From Streptomyces rimosus (lineage in GTDB: Bacteria > Actinomycetota > Actinomycetes > Streptomycetales > Streptomycetaceae), in contig NZ_CP023688.1 of the NCBI RefSeq assembly GCF_008704655.1, positions 7,012,001-7,076,000 on the forward strand: DNA of 64,000 nucleotides, given 5' to 3'. The translations under genes and the position numbers were made by a program. Each line of letters opens with the position of its first letter. Positions within the stretch are counted from its first letter, which is position 1. The notes below the pieces were generated by a model. That model made no database searches. It saw only the letters and a list, made by a program, of their open reading frames with translations, and was not told the DNA's origin. Shown here piece after piece: positions 1 to 10,048 of the stretch.

Positions 1-75
1 GGTGCCGCGCGGCCCTGCCGTGCCGGGTGCGTCCGGATCGCGTCACCGGACGGCGCGGCCCGCGGCCGTACGGCC

Positions 76-195
76 TCAGCTGCTGAGCAGCAGGACAGCG
101 GCGACCACCAGCCCGGCGACGAAGATCGCGAGCAGCACCACCGACGCGACCTTCGCCGTGCGATCGGCGTCCGGAGGCGGCGGCTGGCGGGTCAT
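76..195 (-). CDS. 39-residue single-pass membrane protein
   Basis: A tiny reading frame too short for most gene callers. It begins with a short polar, proline-rich head ([15 protein letters not shown]), followed by one strongly hydrophobic segment at about residues 16-37, and ends in two serines. It diverges from hisI, with 90 bases between the two starts. A small one-helix membrane protein here fits the conserved Streptomyces hisI-trpE region, but that is family knowledge rather than something proved here. I cannot assign a function. The start is the ATG at 195; longer readings on this strand run antisense into hisI and are not credible. Confidence 0.55.
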   Translation of the reverse strand: MTRQPPPPDADRTAKVASVVLLAIFVAGLVVAAVLLLSS

Positions 196-285
196 GGGTG
201 CAGCATGCCGTACGCCGGCCCGCCGCGTGCGCCACCGGGGCGGCACCCGGCACACCGGGCACCCGCCGCACGGCACAATGGAGCC

Positions 286-651
286 ATGAGCAGCCGCGTC
301 CTGGATTCCCAGCTCGACCCCGCCGTCGCCGCCCGCCTCAAGCGCGACGCCGACGGCCTGGTCCCCGCCATCGCCCAGCAGTACGACACCGGCGAGGTGC
401 TGATGCTCGGCTGGATGGACGACGAGGCGCTGCACCGCACGCTCACCACCGGCCGCTGCACGTACTGGAGCCGCAGCCGCCAGGAGTACTGGGTCAAGGG
501 CGACACCTCCGGACACGTCCAGCACGTGAAGTCCGTCGCCCTGGACTGCGACGCGGACACGATCCTGGTGAAGGTCGACCAGGTCGGCGCTGCCTGCCAC
601 ACCGGAGCCCGCACCTGCTTCGATGAGGATGTGCTCACCGAAGGGCAGTAG
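286..651 (+). CDS. hisI: Phosphoribosyl-AMP cyclohydrolase
   Basis: HisI opens the purine ring of phosphoribosyl-AMP, the third step of histidine synthesis, in the cytoplasm. The 121-residue product is the short monofunctional form, without a fused HisE. The metal-binding signature is intact: DCDAD at residues 87-91 (magnesium aspartates, with Cys88) and [12 protein letters not shown] at 101-112 supplying Cys104 and Cys111 for zinc. I chose the ATG at 286 because it gives the usual family length; an upstream in-frame ATG at 205 would add 27 residues of poor similarity. trpE starts 10 bases downstream, so the two are probably cotranscribed and coupled. Confidence 0.96.
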   Translation: MSSRVLDSQLDPAVAARLKRDADGLVPAIAQQYDTGEVLMLGWMDDEALHRTLTTGRCTYWSRSRQEYWVKGDTSGHVQHVKSVALDCDADTILVKVDQVGAACHTGARTCFDEDVLTEGQ

Positions 652-661
652 GCTCCGCGCC

Positions 662-2185
662 ATGACCTCGGGAACCACCGGCACCGCCACACCGGACCTG
701 GAGAACTTCCGTACGCTCGCGAAGGACCGCCGGGTCATCCCCGTCACCCGGCGCCTGCTCGCCGACGGCGACACCCCGGTGGGCCTCTACCGCAAGCTGG
801 CCGCCGAACGCCCGGGCACCTTCCTGCTCGAATCGGCCGAGAACGGCCGCACCTGGTCCCGGTACTCCTTCATCGGCGTCCGCAGCGCCGCCACCCTGAC
901 CGTGCGCGACGGGCAGGCCCACTGGCTGGGCACCCCGCCGGTCGGCGTGCCCACCGAAGGCGACCCGCTCGCCGCGCTGCGCGCCACCGTCGAGGCCCTG
1001 CACACCCCGCGGGACCTCATAGAGGGCCAGGGCCTGCCGCCCTTCACCGGCGGCATGGTGGGCTACCTCGGCTACGACATCGTGCGCCGGCTGGAGAAGA
1101 TCGGCGACAGCACGGCGGACGACCTCGGGCTGCCCGAGCTGACCATGCTGCTCACCTCCGACCTGGCCGTACTGGACCACTGGAACGGCACGGTCCTGCT
1201 GATCGCCAACGCCATCAACCACAACGACCTGGAGACGGGCGTGGACGAGGCGTACGCGGACGCGGTGGCCCGCCTGGACGCCATGGCCTACGACCTGGCC
1301 CGCCCGGCCCCCGCGAGCGCCGCGGCCCTGCCGCCGTCCGAACTGCCCCCGTACACGGCGAAGTGGGGCGGCGCGTCGTACCAGGAGGCGGTCGAGGACA
1401 TCAAGGAGCGCATCCGCGCGGGCGACGCCTTCCAGGTCGTACCGTCCCAGCGCTTCGAAACCGGGTGCACCGCCTCGGCGTTGGACGTCTACCGGGTGCT
1501 GCGCGCCACCAACCCCAGCCCCTACATGTACCTGCTGCGCTTCGAGGACGGCGTCGACGTGGTCGGCTCCAGCCCGGAAGCGCTGGTCAAGGTCGAGAAC
1601 GGGCAGGCCACGCTGCACCCCATCGCCGGCACCCGGCCGCGCGGCGCGAGCGTCCCGGAGGACCAGGCCCTGGCCGACGAGCTGATGGCCGACCCCAAGG
1701 AGCGCGCCGAACACCTGATGCTCGTCGATCTCGGCCGCAACGACCTGGGCCGGGTCTGCGAACCCGGCAGCGTCGAGGTCGTCGACTTCATGTCCATCGA
1801 GCGCTACAGCCACGTCATGCACATCGTCTCCACGGTGACCGGCCGCCTGGCGCCCGGCCGCACCGCCTTCGACGTGCTCACCGCCTGCTTCCCCGCCGGC
1901 ACCCTCTCCGGCGCCCCGAAGCCGCGCGCCATGCAGATCATCGAGGAGCTGGAGCCCAGCCGGCGCGGTCTGTACGGCGGCTGCGTCGGCTACCTGGACT
2001 TCGCCGGCGACTCCGACACCGCCATCGCGATCCGCACCGCGCTGCTGCGGGACGGCACCGCGTACGTCCAGGCGGGCGCGGGCGTCGTCGCGGACTCCGA
2101 CCCGGTGGCGGAGGACACGGAGTGCCGCAACAAGGCGGCGGCGGTGCTGCGGGCGGTGCACACGGCCAACGGGCTGGGGGCCTGA
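662..2185 (+). CDS. trpE: Anthranilate synthase component I
   Basis: TrpE converts chorismate to anthranilate, using ammonia from a glutamine amidotransferase partner (TrpG) that is not in this window. The 507-residue protein carries the chorismate-binding signatures: GTRPRGAS, the [14 protein letters not shown] block and [15 protein letters not shown] near the C terminus. It is a stand-alone subunit, not a TrpEG fusion. The ATG at 662 lies 10 bases after the hisI stop. That leaves no room for a leader peptide or attenuator directly before trpE, so any tryptophan control must act upstream of hisI or on protein activity. Confidence 0.96.
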   Translation: MTSGTTGTATPDLENFRTLAKDRRVIPVTRRLLADGDTPVGLYRKLAAERPGTFLLESAENGRTWSRYSFIGVRSAATLTVRDGQAHWLGTPPVGVPTEGDPLAALRATVEALHTPRDLIEGQGLPPFTGGMVGYLGYDIVRRLEKIGDSTADDLGLPELTMLLTSDLAVLDHWNGTVLLIANAINHNDLETGVDEAYADAVARLDAMAYDLARPAPASAAALPPSELPPYTAKWGGASYQEAVEDIKERIRAGDAFQVVPSQRFETGCTASALDVYRVLRATNPSPYMYLLRFEDGVDVVGSSPEALVKVENGQATLHPIAGTRPRGASVPEDQALADELMADPKERAEHLMLVDLGRNDLGRVCEPGSVEVVDFMSIERYSHVMHIVSTVTGRLAPGRTAFDVLTACFPAGTLSGAPKPRAMQIIEELEPSRRGLYGGCVGYLDFAGDSDTAIAIRTALLRDGTAYVQAGAGVVADSDPVAEDTECRNKAAAVLRAVHTANGLGA

Positions 2186-2299
2186 GGCGGGACGCCGCGG
2201 GCTTCCCGGGCCGGGTCTGAGGCGGGCCTCCGCGGCTCTCCAGGGCGGACGGCCGCCGGGTGAGGGCACCGCGGGCGGCGGCCGGGCGCGGCGTCTCCG

Positions 2300-2305
2300 T
2301 ACAGT
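2300..2305 (+). promoter_or_regulatory. -10 box for a leaderless transcript
   Basis: TACAGT fits the TAnnnT -10 of housekeeping Streptomyces promoters and ends exactly 7 bases before the GTG at 2313, the geometry of leaderless mRNAs. No good -35 is visible 17-18 bases upstream. If used, translation of the next gene would begin at 2313 rather than at the GTG at 2304. Confidence 0.45.
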
Positions 2306-2966
2306 GGTAGACGTGACTGCCGTAGACCACCCCCGTGCCGGCGCGACCGTATCCGCGTCGGCTCCGCCGGCCAAGCCCGCGCGCAGCGGAAAGAGCCTGG
2401 CGCTCGCGCTGATCGCCGGCGCGGCCGGCGCAGCCGTCGTCCTGCTGGCCTCCGGCCGCACCTGGGCCAGGGCCACCGCCGTCGTCGCCCAGGGCGAGCT
2501 GCCGCAGACCGCCTCGGGCCAGGACGTGACGGGCGTGCCCGGCGCGCTCGCCATCGTCGGCCTCGCCGCCCTGGTGGCCCTCTTCGCGGTGCGCGGGGCG
2601 GGCCGGATCGCGGTCGCCGCGCTGCTCACCCTCAGCGGCCTGGGCATCGTCGCCGGCGCGTACCTGGGCATCTCCGACACCGGGGCGCTGCGCGAGAAGG
2701 CCGCCACCGCGACCGGGCTGTCCGATGCCGGCGTGCACGGCGTCTCGCACACCTTCTGGCCCTGGGCCGCGGTCGTCGGCGGCCTCCTGCTGCTGATCGC
2801 CGGGGTGCTGGCGCTGCTGTACGGGCGCCAGTGGCCCGCGATGTCCGGGCGCTACGAGCGGGCCGGCGCCGCCCCCCGCGGCCCGCGCCGCCGGGCCGCC
2901 GCCGACCCGGACCGGCCGGAAGAGATGTGGAAGTCCCTGGACCGGGGCGAGGACCCGACCCGGTAG
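2304..2966 (+). CDS. Trp-operon-associated membrane protein (TIGR02234 type)
   Basis: A 220-residue integral membrane protein with four hydrophobic segments (about residues 31-50, 80-97, 104-124 and 151-170), a polar N terminus and a basic, proline-rich cytoplasmic tail. Position after trpE, size and topology match the conserved actinobacterial family found in tryptophan operons (Trp_oprn_chp), whose biochemical role is unknown. The GTG at 2304 is the longest start. The GTG at 2313 is equally possible, because a -10-like TACAGT lies 7 bases before it and no Shine-Dalgarno sequence is present. It precedes an HGxxPAAW-family gene, as in other streptomycetes. Confidence 0.85.
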   Translation: MVDVTAVDHPRAGATVSASAPPAKPARSGKSLALALIAGAAGAAVVLLASGRTWARATAVVAQGELPQTASGQDVTGVPGALAIVGLAALVALFAVRGAGRIAVAALLTLSGLGIVAGAYLGISDTGALREKAATATGLSDAGVHGVSHTFWPWAAVVGGLLLLIAGVLALLYGRQWPAMSGRYERAGAAPRGPRRRAAADPDRPEEMWKSLDRGEDPTR

Positions 2967-3052
2967 TGGCCGCCCCCCGGCCATCGGGGACAATGGAGAC
3001 GAGGGATCACCGCGCCCCGACTCTGGCGCGAAAAAAGCTACGAGGAGCACTC

Positions 3053-3298
3053 ATGTCGAGCAGTGGCCACGGACACACTCCCGCCGCCTGGACCGGCGTC
3101 ATCATCTCGTTCATCGGCTTCTGCGTGGCCGGCGCCTTCACCGTGCTGGCCAACGTGCCCGGGTTCTGGGCGGGCATGGTCCTGATCGGCCTCGGCGCCG
3201 TGGTGGGCGGCGTAATGCGCGCGGCCGGCCTCGGCCAGGCGGGCAAGAAGGGCGCGACGGCGCGCTCCCAGGCCAAGGTCCGGCCCCAGGAGGGCTGA
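3053..3298 (+). CDS. HGxxPAAW family small membrane protein
   Basis: An 81-residue protein with the family motif HGHTPAAW at residues 6-13, then two hydrophobic segments (about 15-34 and 38-58) and a basic tail. The ATG at 3053 is preceded by a clear ribosome-binding site, GAGGAG, at 3042-3047. The family is conserved beside trp genes in actinobacteria. No function is established and none can be read from the sequence, beyond its being a small membrane protein whose N-terminal histidines could bind metal. Confidence 0.85.
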   Translation: MSSSGHGHTPAAWTGVIISFIGFCVAGAFTVLANVPGFWAGMVLIGLGAVVGGVMRAAGLGQAGKKGATARSQAKVRPQEG

Positions 3299-3495
3299 CT
3301 CCCTCGCCGGGCCCGGCCCGGCGGCAGCGGATCCTGTGACGGCGCGGCTTTCCGGCCCGTACGAGCGAGGTGCCCGGCGGCACCACCCGTACGAGGGCCG
3401 GAGGGACGCGCCGTTTCCCGTACGGGCGGCCGTGCCGTCCCCCGGACGGCGGCCCGCAAGCTGCGCCGATCCCCGTACGGCAGCACCATCGGCAC

Positions 3496-3939
3496 GTGAG
3501 TGAACCGGTGGGCCCGGTCAGCGGGCCAGTTTCCGTGCCCGGCCCCGTCCGGCGGCTGCGGGCGCCGCTCGGCACGCTGGCGGCCGTCGTCGCCGCCTTC
3601 GCCTACGTGGGCGCCGTCGATCCCAACGAACCCGGCCACTACCCGGTGTGCCCGCTGCTCGACCTGACCGGCCTCTACTGCCCGGCCTGCGGCGGCCTGC
3701 GCAGCGCGTACGCCGTCGCGCACGGCGATCCGGTCACGGCCGCGGGCGCGAACCTTCTCGCAGTCGTCGGTTACGTGGCCTTCGCGCTTTTCTGGGCGGC
3801 CTGGACCGTACGGGCCGCACGCGGCCGCCCCACGGCGGGACCGCGGCCCCGGGCGGTCCACTGGTGGGCGCTGGGCGGGCTGCTGCTCGCGTTCACGGTG
3901 GTCCGCAATCTTCCGTTCGGGGCGGGCCTGTCCCCGTAG
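3496..3939 (+). CDS. DUF2752 membrane protein
   Basis: A 147-residue membrane protein with the DUF2752 signature: an acidic/aromatic stretch, then CPLLDLTGLYCPACGGLRS with the invariant CPACG core, then two further hydrophobic segments. The family is widespread and uncharacterised. The cysteine pair suggests metal binding or redox chemistry, but that is inference. The GTG at 3496 was chosen because upstream codons are arginine-rich and non-coding in character. It lies between the HGxxPAAW gene and trpC, in the usual Streptomyces order. Confidence 0.82.
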   Translation: MSEPVGPVSGPVSVPGPVRRLRAPLGTLAAVVAAFAYVGAVDPNEPGHYPVCPLLDLTGLYCPACGGLRSAYAVAHGDPVTAAGANLLAVVGYVAFALFWAAWTVRAARGRPTAGPRPRAVHWWALGGLLLAFTVVRNLPFGAGLSP

Positions 3940-4192
3940 CGGATCAGCCGTGCAGGGGGGTGGTGAGGCGCCTGCGCCGGGCGTGGCGAGGCCGGTCATG
4001 GAGGCTCGATAAAACACTCCTGACCTGCTGTTTCGCGGACGCGTCAGAGCCGTGGCCGTCCACCTGGTGGGACCGCCGTCAACCGGATGTGAGACCTTTG
4101 CCCCTTGCCGGATACCATCGGAGAGCCTGACAGGGCGACACCGGTCCGAGGCCGGCTGTCACCCTCCACCGCTCAAGAAGGAGGCCGCTCGC

Positions 4193-5002
4193 GTGAGTGT
4201 GCTCGACGAGATCATCGAGGGAGTCCGCGCCGACCTCGCCGAGCGGCAGGCGCGCGTCGGCCTCGACGAGCTCAAGGAGCGGGCCCTCAAGGCGCGCCCG
4301 GCCAAGGACGGCGCCGCGGCCCTCAAGGGCGACAGCGTCACGGTGATCTGCGAGGTCAAGCGCTCCAGCCCGTCCAAGGGCGCGCTCGCCGCCATCGCCG
4401 ACCCGGCCGGCCTGGCCGCCGACTACGAAGCGGGCGGCGCGGCCGTCATCTCCGTACTGACCGAGCAGCGCAAGTTCGGCGGCTCGCTCGCCGACCTGGA
4501 GGCCGTCCGGGCCCGGGTCGACATCCCCGTCCTGCGCAAGGACTTCATCGTCACCGCCTACCAGCTGTGGGAGGCCCGTGCGTACGGCGCCGACCTGGCG
4601 CTGCTGATCGTCGCCGCGCTGGAGCAGGAGGCGCTGGTCTCGCTCATCGAGCGCGCCGAGTCGATCGGCCTGACGCCGCTGGTCGAGGTGCACGACGAGG
4701 AGGAGGCGCAGCGCGCCGTGGACGCCGGTGCGCGCGTCATCGGGGTCAACGCCCGCAACCTGAAGACCCTCGAAGTGGACCGTGGGAACTTCGCGCGCAT
4801 CGCGCCGGAGATCCCCGACCACATCGTCAAGATCGCCGAGTCCGGTGTCCGCGGGCCGCACGACCTGATCGCCTACGCCAACGAGGGCGCCGACGCCGTC
4901 CTGGTGGGCGAGTCGCTGGTCACCGGCAAGGACCCGAAGACCGCCGTCGCCGACCTGGTCGCGGCCGGCTCGCACCCCGCCATCCGGCACGGACGGGGCT
5001 GA
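4193..5002 (+). CDS. trpC: Indole-3-glycerol phosphate synthase
   Basis: TrpC closes the indole ring from carboxyphenylamino-deoxyribulose phosphate. The 269-residue protein is a single TIM barrel, not fused to TrpF. It has the family signature [10 protein letters not shown] at residues 54-63, the catalytic lysine block LRKDFI, the GVNARNL strand and the phosphate-binding end (IAESGV, then AVLVGESL). The GTG at 4193 follows a strong ribosome-binding site (AAGAAGGAGG, 4175-4184). About 250 bases separate it from the gene before, so a promoter is likely there. trpM, trpB and trpA follow as a trpCMBA cluster. Confidence 0.96.
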   Translation: MSVLDEIIEGVRADLAERQARVGLDELKERALKARPAKDGAAALKGDSVTVICEVKRSSPSKGALAAIADPAGLAADYEAGGAAVISVLTEQRKFGGSLADLEAVRARVDIPVLRKDFIVTAYQLWEARAYGADLALLIVAALEQEALVSLIERAESIGLTPLVEVHDEEEAQRAVDAGARVIGVNARNLKTLEVDRGNFARIAPEIPDHIVKIAESGVRGPHDLIAYANEGADAVLVGESLVTGKDPKTAVADLVAAGSHPAIRHGRG

Positions 5003-5010
5003 CCTCTCCC

Positions 5011-5244
5011 ATGACCACCGCCCGCCTCCACCGCCCCGGCCCGGGACCGCTCCCGGGCCCGGCCGGCGTGCTCGCCGCGGCCGGTGCCGCGCGCGACCCG
5101 CACGCGGCGCTGGGGCGCGGGTGCCGGCCGCGCGGCTGCCGCGCGCCGGCGCGCCGGGTGCGCGGGCGGCGGGTCAGGTATCACATCGGCGCGGAGCCGG
5201 GCCAGATCAACGGCCGGCGATGGCGTCGTCACGGCGCGCTGTAG
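5011..5244 (+). CDS. trpM: Tryptophan biosynthesis modulator TrpM
   Basis: A 77-residue, very basic protein that starts 8 bases after the trpC stop. The second half (GRGCRPRGCRAPARRVRGRR, then VRYHIGAEPGQINGRRWRRHG) resembles the small protein TrpM (formerly TrpX) encoded between trpC and trpB in Streptomyces coelicolor. There it modulates tryptophan synthesis and differentiation. The recognition rests on position and remembered sequence character, not on an alignment. The first 35 residues are low-complexity, and the true start could lie further downstream. Confidence 0.75.
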   Translation: MTTARLHRPGPGPLPGPAGVLAAAGAARDPHAALGRGCRPRGCRAPARRVRGRRVRYHIGAEPGQINGRRWRRHGAL

Positions 5245-5245
5245 C

Positions 5246-5296
5246 CGCTCGTTGCCGAGCGCGGGTGATTGATCCCCTTACGGGGGTTTCGTCCCC
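5246..5296 (+). promoter_or_regulatory. Possible structured trpB leader
   Basis: The 280-base gap between trpM and trpB begins with a hairpin of 6 bp with a 4-base loop (CGCTCG at 5246-5251 with CGAGCG at 5256-5261). It is followed by CCCC (5274-5277), GGGGG (5282-5286) and CCCC (5293-5296). The G run can pair with either C run, but not both, which is the layout of a switching RNA. I found no tryptophan-codon leader peptide, so a role in attenuation is speculative. The rest of the gap, to 5524, shows nothing I can name. Confidence 0.3.
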
Positions 5297-5524
5297 GGCG
5301 TCGGCTCGTTCTCGCCTTGTCGGCCTGTGAGCCGTTCCGTCCCGCCCCCTGCCCTCGCGGCCGGGTGCCCGTACGGACCGTCGCAGGCCGTGGCACGCGC
5401 AGCGCCCCGCGGCCCCGCCCACCCGCGCCGTATCCGTGCGAGGGGGCGCAGGGCGCACCGCACACCGTGATGCCCGTATGTCCACACTTCCGGGGCGCAG
5501 GCCCCGCATCGAGGAGTACGTCGG

Positions 5525-6828
<1,304 letters not shown>

Positions 6829-6829
<1 letters not shown>

Positions 6830-7647
6830 TGGCGGGCAACGTCCGACTGCTCAGCAGCACCCTGGCCGCGGCCGGGGAGGAGAACCGGGCCGCGCTGGTC
6901 GGGTACCTGCCGGCCGGCTTCCCGACCGTGGACGGCGGCGTACGGGCCGTCACCGCGATGATCGAGGGCGGCTGCGACATCGTCGAGATCGGGCTGCCGC
7001 ACAGCGACCCGGTCCTGGACGGCCCGGTCATCCAGACCGCCGACGACATCGCGCTGCGCGGCGGCGTCAAGATCAAGGACGTCATCCGTACGGTCGGCGA
7101 GGTGCACGCGGCGACCGGCGCGCCGGTGCTGTGCATGACGTACTGGAACCCGGTGGACGCGTACGGCGTCGAGCGCTTCGCCGCCGACCTGGCCGCGGCG
7201 GGTGGTGCCGGCTGCATCCTGCCCGACCTGCCGGTCGAGGAGTCCGGGGTGTGGCGCGCGGCCGCCGAACAGCGCGGCCTGGCCACCGTGTTCGTGGTCG
7301 CGCCGAGCAGCCGGGACGAACGCCTGGCGAAGATCACCGAGGCGGGCAGCGGGTTCGTGTACGCGGCCTCGCTGATGGGCGTCACGGGCACCCGCGAGTC
7401 GGTCGGCCGCGAAGCGCAGGACCTGGTGCGGCGCACCCGCGCCACCACCGAACTGCCGGTCTGCGTCGGCCTCGGCGTCTCGAACGCCGAACAGGCCGCC
7501 GAGGTCGCGCAGTTCGCGGACGGCGTCATCGTCGGGTCGGCCTTCGTCAAGCGGCTGCTGGACGCCGGGGACGATCTGGAAGCCGGCCTCGCGGGCGTCC
7601 GCGAGCTGGCGGGCGAACTGGCGGCGGGCGTGCGCAAGCGCGGCTGA
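6829..7647 (+). CDS. trpA: Tryptophan synthase alpha chain
   Basis: TrpA cleaves indole-3-glycerol phosphate and channels indole to TrpB. The 272-residue TIM barrel has both catalytic acids: Glu53 in IVEIGLPHSDP and Asp64 in VLDGP. The phosphate loops near GVSNAEQ and GSAFV are also present. I start at the ATG at 6829, which overlaps the trpB stop by one base; a GTG at 6826 directly before it would add one residue. A hairpin terminator lies 31 bases after the stop, so trpA ends the operon. Confidence 0.97.
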
Positions 7648-7677
7648 CGCGCGTCCCTCGTTAGGACGAAGAACGCG

Positions 7678-7705
7678 GCGGAGGGGTGCGACGGCGCCCC
7701 TCCGC
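7678..7705 (+). terminator. Hairpin terminator after trpA
   Basis: A perfect 9-bp stem (7678-7686 with 7697-7705; arms GCGGAGGGG and CCCCTCCGC) with a 10-base loop, followed by TTCGTTGTT. It ends the trp transcript just before the next gene at 7722. Confidence 0.75.
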
Positions 7706-7721
7706 TTCGTTGTTCAGGGGC

Positions 7722-8765
7722 GTGAGCCAGAACAATCAAGACAAAAAGAACAGCGCCCGTGAACGGCTGCAGGCCCAGCGCGAGAAGGAGAAGGAACGCG
7801 AGCGCCGCAATCGGCAGCTGAAGGTCGCCGGAGCCGTGGTGGTGGTGCTGGCCATCGCCGGCGGCATCGGCGTATGGGCGGCCTCCTCGGGCGACGACGA
7901 CTCCGGCAGCAGCAAGGTGGCCCTGCCCAAGGGCACGCAGGACAGCGACAAGCCCGCGGTGCCGGTCGGCAAGAAGGAGGCCCCGTCCACGCTCACCGTG
8001 TGGGAGGACTTCCGCTGCCCCGCGTGCGCCCAGTTCGAGAAGGGCTTCCGCGGCGCCGTCCACGAACTGGAGGACGCCGGGCAGCTCAAGACCGACTACC
8101 ACCTCGCGACGATCATCGACGGCAGCATGGGCGGCAAGGGGTCGGTCACCGCCGCCAACGCCGCGCTCTGCGCCCAGGACGCGGGCCGCTTCCGCGAATA
8201 CCACGACGTGCTCTACGAGAACCAGCCGCCGGAGCAGCAGGACCGGTTCTCGGACAAGAAGTACCTGATCGAGCTGGCCGGGAAGGTGAACGGGCTGGTC
8301 AGCGACACCTTCACGCAGTGCGTCAACAAGGGCACCTACACGGACTTCGTGTACAAGTCCAACTCCGCCTTCACCAACTCCGGCCACCGCGGTACCCCGA
8401 CCGTCCTGCTCAACGGCAAGAACCTCGCGGAGGACAAGAACCTCACCCCCGACGGGCTCAAGCAGAAGGTCCGGGACGCCGCCAAGGACAAGAGGGCGGG
8501 CGGCACGCCCGGGGACAAGCCGTCCGGCGCGAAGTCCGGCGGCGGCACGGCGGGCTCCTCCGCAGGTTCCTCGGCGGGCTCCTCGGCGGGCAACGCGTCC
8601 GGGCACTCCGCGGGCGCGGGGACGACTGCCGGAGCGGGGCATGGTGCCGGGGCGGGCCAGGGTGCCGGAACCGGGCATGGCGCCGGGGCCGGTACGGGGC
8701 ACAGTGCCGGGGCCGGTGCCGGGCACACCGGGAGGGACACGGACGGCCGGCCCCCGGCTCCGTGA
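7722..8765 (+). CDS. Membrane-anchored DsbA-like thioredoxin-fold protein
   Basis: Probably an extracytoplasmic thiol-disulfide protein. The 347 residues comprise a charged cytoplasmic head (1-34, rich in Lys, Glu and Arg), one membrane segment at about 35-55, and a thioredoxin-like DSBA domain with the active-site motif CPAC at 99-102 and the cis-proline region GTPTVLLNG. The last 80 or so residues are a tail of Gly, Ser, Ala and His repeats (AGSSAGSS, GHGAGAG), which I would not expect in this family. The GTG at 7722 gives the usual cytoplasmic head; a 12-residue longer form would overlap the trpA terminator. Confidence 0.88.
   Translation: MSQNNQDKKNSARERLQAQREKEKERERRNRQLKVAGAVVVVLAIAGGIGVWAASSGDDDSGSSKVALPKGTQDSDKPAVPVGKKEAPSTLTVWEDFRCPACAQFEKGFRGAVHELEDAGQLKTDYHLATIIDGSMGGKGSVTAANAALCAQDAGRFREYHDVLYENQPPEQQDRFSDKKYLIELAGKVNGLVSDTFTQCVNKGTYTDFVYKSNSAFTNSGHRGTPTVLLNGKNLAEDKNLTPDGLKQKVRDAAKDKRAGGTPGDKPSGAKSGGGTAGSSAGSSAGSSAGNASGHSAGAGTTAGAGHGAGAGQGAGTGHGAGAGTGHSAGAGAGHTGRDTDGRPPAP
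8555..8740 (+). repeat. Imperfect GC-rich tandem repeats
   Basis: Short repeats built on units such as TCCTCGGCGGGC and GGGGCCGGTGCCGGGCA encode the Gly/Ala/Ser/His tail of the DsbA-like protein. They look like slippage-prone low-complexity coding DNA. Confidence 0.7.
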
Positions 8766-8865
8766 CCGGCGGGCCCGGTCCGGCGGCAGCTTTACCCGGC
8801 CGCGTGACCGTCCCCGTAATCGACCGCCGGCAGTGACGGTCGTTACACAGCCGTAGCCGGGTGGG

Positions 8866-8896
8866 TTGTCGTCGCGCCCACCTGGCGCGGTAGCGT
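8866..8896 (+). promoter_or_regulatory. Promoter of lgt
   Basis: TTGTCG (8866-8871) and TAGCGT (8891-8896), 19 bases apart, fit a housekeeping promoter. Transcription would start only a few bases before the lgt ATG at 8907, which has no Shine-Dalgarno sequence. Confidence 0.5.
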
Positions 8897-8906
8897 CATC
8901 CCTGCC

Positions 8907-9941
8907 ATGGACCTCGCATTCATTCCCAGCCCCTCGACGGGTGTCGTACACCTCGGCCCGATTCCCCTGCGCGGCTACGCCTTCTGCATCATCATCGGCG
9001 TCTTCGTCGGCGTCTGGCTCGGCAACAAGCGCTGGATCCAGCGCGGCGGCCGCTCCGGGACGGTCGCGGACATCGCCGTGTGGGCCGTGCCCTTCGGGCT
9101 CGTCGGAGGCCGCCTCTACCACGTCATCACGACGTACGAGCCGTACTTCGGCAAGGGCGGCCACCCCCTCAACGCCTTCAAGGTCTGGGAGGGCGGCCTC
9201 GGGATCTGGGGCGCCGTCGCGCTCGGCGCGGTGGGCGCCTGGATCGGCTGCCGCCGCCGCGGCATCCCGCTGCCCGCGTACATGGACGCGCTGGCGCCGG
9301 GCCTCGCCCTGGGCCAGGCGATCGGCCGCTGGGGCAACTGGTTCAACCAGGAGCTGTACGGCCGCGCCACCGACCTCCCGTGGGCGCTCAAGATCAGCGA
9401 CGACCCGTCCGTCGGCCGGATCGGCGGCACCTACCACCCGACGTTCCTGTACGAGTCGCTGTGGTGCATCGGTGTCGCGCTGCTCGTGATCTGGGCCGAC
9501 AAGCGCTTCAAGCTGGGACACGGACGGGCCTTCGCGCTGTACGTGGCGTCCTACTGCGCCGGCCGCGCCTGGATCGAGTACATGCGGGTCGACGAGGCCC
9601 ACCACATCCTGGGCCTGCGCCTGAACGTGTGGACCGCGCTCATCGGCCTCGTGCTGTCCATCGTCTACATCGTCATCTCGGCGAAGAAGGTGCCGGGCCG
9701 CGAGGAGGTCGTCGAGCCGGGGGCGCAGGACGCGGTCACGGACGGCGCGGCGGCGGACGGCAAGGACACGGACGCGAGCGCGGATACGGATGCCAAGGCC
9801 GCCCAGAGCGCAGGGGAGAAGAACCCCAAGGAAGCCGGGGCCTCCAAGGACGCGGACGGCGACAAGGAAAGCGTGGCCAATGGCGCCGCGAAGCTGACGA
9901 AGGACGCCGGGTCCGGGAGCCGGAGCGGCAAGGAGTCCTGA
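8907..9941 (+). CDS. lgt: Prolipoprotein diacylglyceryl transferase
   Basis: Lgt transfers diacylglycerol from phosphatidylglycerol to the lipobox cysteine of prelipoproteins in the cytoplasmic membrane. The 344-residue protein shows the Lgt signature GRWGNWFNQELYG at 140-152 (with Arg141 and Asn144), the GGRLYHV block and GRAWIEYMR near the end. There are about seven hydrophobic segments. Beyond residue 260 it carries a long charged tail of Asp, Lys and Ala, as many streptomycete Lgt proteins do. The ATG at 8907 matches the family start. A very stable hairpin follows the stop. Confidence 0.96.
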   Translation: MDLAFIPSPSTGVVHLGPIPLRGYAFCIIIGVFVGVWLGNKRWIQRGGRSGTVADIAVWAVPFGLVGGRLYHVITTYEPYFGKGGHPLNAFKVWEGGLGIWGAVALGAVGAWIGCRRRGIPLPAYMDALAPGLALGQAIGRWGNWFNQELYGRATDLPWALKISDDPSVGRIGGTYHPTFLYESLWCIGVALLVIWADKRFKLGHGRAFALYVASYCAGRAWIEYMRVDEAHHILGLRLNVWTALIGLVLSIVYIVISAKKVPGREEVVEPGAQDAVTDGAAADGKDTDASADTDAKAAQSAGEKNPKEAGASKDADGDKESVANGAAKLTKDAGSGSRSGKES

Positions 9942-9972
9942 CGTACGGCGGCGCGCTGCCCTTGCTCGACGG

Positions 9973-10006
9973 AGGCCGTCCTGACCCGGTGGGGTCGGGG
10001 CGGCCT
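9973..10006. terminator. Bidirectional terminator between lgt and the citE-like gene
   Basis: A 15-bp stem (9973-9987 with 9992-10006, two G-T pairs) and a 4-base loop lie between two converging genes, so it can serve both strands. Confidence 0.75.
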
Positions 10007-10048
10007 TCGCCGCGTCCGGAGGGCTGCCGGGGCGGCCCCGCACCGGGC

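Noticed and set aside
622..661. Attenuator or leader peptide before trpE
   Set aside because: Only 10 bases separate hisI and trpE, and no Trp-codon peptide or terminator hairpin is present.
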